Assembly: GCA_009746045.1 (NCBI GenBank)
Contig: RPFO01001449.1
Location: 1-49,681, forward strand
Direction: 5' to 3'
Source of the DNA: Mesostigma viride
Lineage: Eukaryota; Streptophyta; Mesostigmatophyceae; Mesostigmatales; Mesostigmataceae
Length of the DNA: 49,681 nt
Position 1 is the first letter of the stretch. Every line of letters begins with the position of its first letter. Position numbers and translations under genes: made by a program. Below are positions 45,702 through 49,681 of this stretch, in pieces. A model generated the notes under the pieces. The model was not told the origin of the DNA. It saw nothing but the letters and a program-made list of their open reading frames with translations, and did no database searches.

Positions 45702-47050
45702 CCCTTAGTCCGCTAATCCCCCGACCTGTCGGGGGGTTGACTAACGGTCGAATTTCGCGCCGCGCGGAGAGCGTCGCGCCACTTGTGACGGAGGACAGTT
45801 GTCCGGTGGGTCCGGGAACACTTAGGGACGAAGGTGATGCATAGGTTTGGGGGTAATATCCGCCATAGCCTGGTAATTATAAGGCTGTAATCATAGGGGT
45901 TCACGTGACTTTGGCGGGAAATTTTCACTCGCGCGCGCGCGCGACGAGATATGGCTGCCAACGTGCCGTTATCAGGGAAATTTTGCGTCTCGCGGCTAGA
46001 AACGGTTTAGAATGTTGCTCAGAATGATGATGCGTGATTTTCGTAGGTCAGACATGGCCAGATTTTTAGGATTGGGAAAATACAGGTAGGAAAATACTGC
46101 CTTCTTGGTCGTCAGTGCCAGACAAGTCATCGCCTATCACATTTCCATTTTATCCTCATGGCCGGGCAGTCTGCGCCAGCCCAAGCATCCAGATTAGGTA
46201 CGGGATGTCCGCTGATGCGTTTGCTGGGAATGCGGACGCGTTTATAGGTAATCTTTGAACGCAGCATCAACTGGAAATCATAAAGGATGCATGCATGATG
46301 CGGCTATGGCGACCTATGCCTGTAAAGCAGTGGTATGTGTGAGATATGAGGGTCCCGGCCACTGGAATCCGGTCAGGACGTGAACGAGCCAGGTACGGCA
46401 ACGTGTTTGCGTGTCTTTTGCAGTGGAATACGTCTCCCATGCATTATATTTGACGAGATTTTTAGTGCACCTTTCAGCAAGCTTCCATGCCTGCTGTAAA
46501 GAGCGGTATTAGCCCTGAAAGTGACCAGTTTATGGCATTTCTTTGGAGCATATCATTTCGTTAATGCAGGTAGGCAACATGTTTGTATTCCAGCACCTTT
46601 GGCAATCTTTTATAGCTTGTTATAATGCATTCTTGTATTGCATGTCATAGATGGCTGTTTACGCGCGCATAACCCACACACGTATATGCGCACCTTATAT
46701 AGGTCTAATGGGTTATCCGGGTGGTCTGACCCAAGGAAACCACCATTGGACTATCCAACTATTAAAGTTGTCCAATGTTGATATTGAGATTCCCTACCCT
46801 ATGTACCTGGAAAGTTAGGGGGGGGAGACTTTACCTTGGGGAAAAAAGATCGTCTTTTGGCCAACTTTGAGTAGAGCTATCATCAAAATGCTTTGATAAA
46901 GCCGTTGTATCATTGCATATTCTGAAAGCCCTTGAAGTGTAGATACTCCTAGCATCTTGGTTGGGGTATTTGGAGTTGTGGCCTGTGAGTTATGATTTTT
47001 TTCATTTTCAGGGGTATGAAAGTGCCAAAAATGGGTCAGCGGACTAAGGG
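45702..47050. mobile_element. T2: TTAA-target transposon, piggyBac-like, non-autonomous
   Basis: Perfect 13-bp inverted ends CCCTTAGTCCGCT (45702-45714) and AGCGGACTAAGGG (47038-47050), each flanked by TTAA (45698-45701, 47051-47054). Ends beginning CCCTT next to TTAA are typical of the piggyBac superfamily. The 1349-bp interior has no transposase ORF. A subterminal hairpin CCCCCGAC-CT-GTCGGGGG (45718-45735) sits at the left end, and another (46744-46777) lies inside. Confidence 0.85.
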
Positions 47051-47054
47051 TTAA

Positions 47055-48433
47055 ATAAACGAGAAAGCAGCAATATCCCATCCTTACCCGGTACGGCTGG
47101 CGTTACCTTGGGCCAGGCGCTGCCCGCAAAAGTTGCCTTGTGGGACTGACAAAATGATGTGACACAGTGGCTGAAAATGTTGAATATTTACTGCCGCTGT
47201 TTTTTTCGAACAGCAATGTGTGATATCAAGTAGAAATAATCCTCCAAACCCGTCCTGTTGCGCCGTAGCTGATTCCTAACAAATGCCTTGAGCTAAAAAT
47301 CAATCTGTAGCACCTTTAAGACGTATAAAACTTATTTCCTGAATTTGGCCAGCTTATTCGTTCGCAATCCGCAAACTGCATGCATGGGCGCACACCGCCA
47401 TGGCTAGGTTGTGCATTTCTGGAACTAACCTTTCACGTGAAAAAGTACCCTTGCCCACGGTACTTTGACAGCTCTGAACATCATTTACGACATTGGTCGT
47501 AAGTTTGTCCAAAGGTATCGAAGTTAATAGTACTGTATCACGCTTGGAAGAAACTTATAAACTTTCACTCTCTCAGCTACTGTATATAACGTTTTTGAAA
47601 TTCTCAAAACTGTTCGCGCAATTTCGTCCCCCGCTGTGCAGCCGATGCATCGGCTGTAAGTCATTTTTTGGCGGAAAAATCGGCTGCCAAACCATTTGGT
47701 GGTTAATTGTGTCACATACCATTGGGGTGTGCATCAGGTCTCGATCGTTTGAACATTTTGGCCCTATCTTGATAAGAAGTATTTTCAGCCAAGGATTTAG
47801 TTGGTAGAGGGTGCCCTGCCGGATGGACTACAGCTGTCGCTGAGTCTCACATTTCGCATGCCGTGAAGGACGTGCACTGGTTGCAGACTGCCGTTTGTTT
47901 GTCCATAACGATGATATGGCATGCTGCACTAAACACACCCTTCTGAATGCCTGCCTGGCGCATGTATGTGTATTTTTATTGGAAACTACTTTTCTATTTG
48001 GTACACTAAGAGCAGCCTGCAGTGACTCTGCGAAAGACCTGAGTATGTCAAGCGGCAAGATTAGGGCAATTACCACCATTCGCCACGTCAACCGCTCTGG
48101 TGCCAATTTCCGACCGTGACTTTTTTGCTATCAAGCACCGAGATCTAGATATTACTGTCCGTAGCACCTTTGACTGACCGTATATCTGACAATATTTTCC
48201 CGCCCAAAACCGTGCTCAAAGTCAGCAGGGTACCCTGGTCTGGACATCACATCACGTCGTTTGTAAAAACTCAGTCCTAAAAATAGGACTGAGTATACCA
48301 TCTTTGAGATCATGCACATGGCGGTAACGGTAGGGGGTACCCCATATATGTTTGATATCCATCATAGCACTCAATATCATGCTAATGCTTGGGAATATGC
48401 TTAAAAAATCATATGTTGTATTCACCTTTGCCC
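47055..48433. other. No recognisable gene
   Basis: Short frames only. The one clear structure is a perfect 11-bp hairpin ACTCAGTCCTA-AAAA-TAGGACTGAGT at 48269-48294. Confidence 0.5.
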
Positions 48434-49101
48434 GGACTTACAGACTTTTTTTTTTGCAAACTTATAGCCCGAGGCGGGGCCCGAGATTAATTAAGAGGTA
48501 CCTTGAAATTAAATAAGAGACATGCCTCTATCCAGATATATTACTGGACGCGAGTTTCGATTGGCGATAACTTGCAGTATTGAACGACATCTCAAGCTGT
48601 TTATTTCATTTCGAATTTTACATTTTCACTCAGTTGTCAAAAAATGATCAGTTATATACTCGACTTCTCCGTTAAATCTCATCGACCGGGTTTCGAAACA
48701 ACCCACGAACGCCGTAGATGCAGATCCAACGGAGTAAACAACGTCACGACCGACGCGGCACCAAATAGTCGCCTAGGTTCCTAGCTTTTCTGCGAGCCAT
48801 TTTGCTGTACAACGTCGTGCCGCGTCGTGTACCCGTGAGATGTACCCGTGAGATGTACCCGTGAGATGCAAAATCCGCTTGCCAGACCGGGATTCCGGGA
48901 ACTCCGTCCAATACCGTCGTGCAGTACCACCAATGCACTACCAATCTATCAATCGTACAATACGCCAACAGAAACTCGCCTCCAAAGCTATATATTCATA
49001 GAGGCACGCCTCTTATTTAATTTCAAGGTACCTCTTAAATCAGCCCCCGCAGACTTGTCTTCTCCCGGTAAGGGCTAAGTTTTGCAAGTCCTTTGTAAGT
49101 C
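48434..49101. mobile_element. M1: ~670-bp inverted-repeat element (MITE-like)
   Basis: Arms of ~100 bp at 48434-48531 and 48999-49101 are imperfect inverted copies. Both contain GACTTACA at the tip, TTGCAAA-CTTA-AGCCC, and a near-identical ~37-bp core around AAGAGGTACCTTGAAATTAA (48493 and, inverted, 49036). The middle is noncoding and carries three 13-bp copies of GTACCCGTGAGAT (48829-48867). No target duplication is clear. Confidence 0.7.
48829..48867 (+). repeat. 13-bp tandem repeat (three copies)
   Basis: GTACCCGTGAGAT three times in perfect tandem, inside M1. Confidence 0.9.
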
Positions 49102-49269
49102 GGAACCATTTTTTCCTCCTGTTGACCAAATCATGTAAAATTATACATGAGTCTCAACCCTTACTCGCGATTTTGGAATTTTCTGTGGAAGCACGAGTGT
49201 GTAAAATCCAATAAAATCCATATTCACTATTAAAAATCATAGGCATGTAGATAATAGAGTTCTTGAACT

Positions 49270-49681
49270 GTGGCAAAAAACTGGACTCAATTCGGCCACT
49301 GGCACTGCCTGAAACATGCCAAAACCCCACCAACCCTAAGAATGGGATTGGAGGTTGCTAGCAATTTGCTAGCATGTAAGTGCGGTCATACTACACACCA
49401 CGGTGGCCACCAACCATGCCAATCAACTCATTTCCCTTCAGGCATGATAGGAAAACATGCTTGCATCAACATATTGCAGTTATATTGTCTTAGTATGTGT
49501 GAGAGCCTGTGCATGCACGTAGGGAATGGGTTTGGATACCTACCCACACAAGGGTTGTATAGTATTAGTGTTAAGAACCAATATGCTGGTTAGGTTAAGC
49601 ATATTTGAATTGTTTCTAACAAGAATAGACATGGCTAAAACTGTTTTGCCTAGCCATGACATGGGCAACATACTTGCTGGC
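49270..49681 (+). repeat. Dispersed repeat, copy 2 (runs off right edge)
   Basis: Diverged direct copy of 44961-45420, reaching the end of the window. Noncoding. Confidence 0.7.

Noticed and set aside
1-49681. CRISPR array, rRNA or tRNA genes
   Set aside because: No regularly spaced direct repeats with unique spacers, and no rRNA or tRNA-like sequence, were seen.

Overview
This window is eukaryotic, repeat-rich DNA. It has LTR retrotransposons with chromodomain integrases, a tyrosine-recombinase (DIRS/PAT/Ngaro-class) retroelement, a LINE fragment with a restriction-like endonuclease, TTAA-target DNA transposons, TATA boxes and long microsatellites. No ordinary host gene, rRNA, tRNA or CRISPR was recognised. 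Moderate GC, chromoviral Ty3/gypsy elements, a DIRS-class element and a primer-binding site fitting a variant initiator tRNA-Met suggest the green lineage, probably an alga. That assignment is inference.

Layout. 1-6.7 kb: minus-strand LTR retroelement R1 runs off the left edge: possible LTR, an unknown ORF, Gag with a zinc knuckle, then integrase. Its first ORF is split by T1 (2900-5593), which has 16-bp TIRs and TTAA target duplications. 6.7-30.9 kb: a nest of elements. G1 (plus, 3' ORF plus 3' LTR) holds G2 (minus, 7180-28309, near-identical LTRs). The G2 pol gene holds TA, a tandem array of ~1.44-kb units (12893-22220). The third TA unit holds D1, a complete-looking split-direct-repeat DIRS-class element (16019-21339). 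30.9-31.3 kb: remnant G3, into whose 3' UTR G1 may have inserted. 32.2-37.0 kb: G4, a truncated minus relative of G2 (partial LTR, primer site, leader, broken gag), carrying LINE fragment L1 with a 20-bp target duplication. 37.0-40.0 kb: G5, the 3' end of another plus-strand element (3' ORF, polypurine tract, LTR). 41.8-43.4 kb: a 1.5-kb pure purine tract. 43.4-49.7 kb: no recognisable genes, but a second TTAA element T2 (45702-47050), an inverted-repeat element M1 (48434-49101) and two diverged copies of a dispersed repeat.

How the parts fit. The G family is ordinary Ty3/gypsy in its core (gag, protease, RT, RNase H, integrase, chromodomain) but has two unusual additions. A 5' leader ORF encodes an RNase H1-type hybrid-binding (Cauli_VI-like) domain, seen in G2 and G4. 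A large ORF after integrase, just before the polypurine tract, is seen in G1, G2 and, diverged, in G5. The G2 and G4 leaders also share five TCGTTGA-type motifs with almost the same spacing, and a hairpin beside the primer site. The 3' UTRs of G1, G2, G3 and the unrelated D1 share a ~45-nt motif. D1 carries Gag, RT, RNase H and tyrosine recombinase with a 2A-like motif between the last two. Its integration scar can be read directly because intact copies of the target lie next to it.
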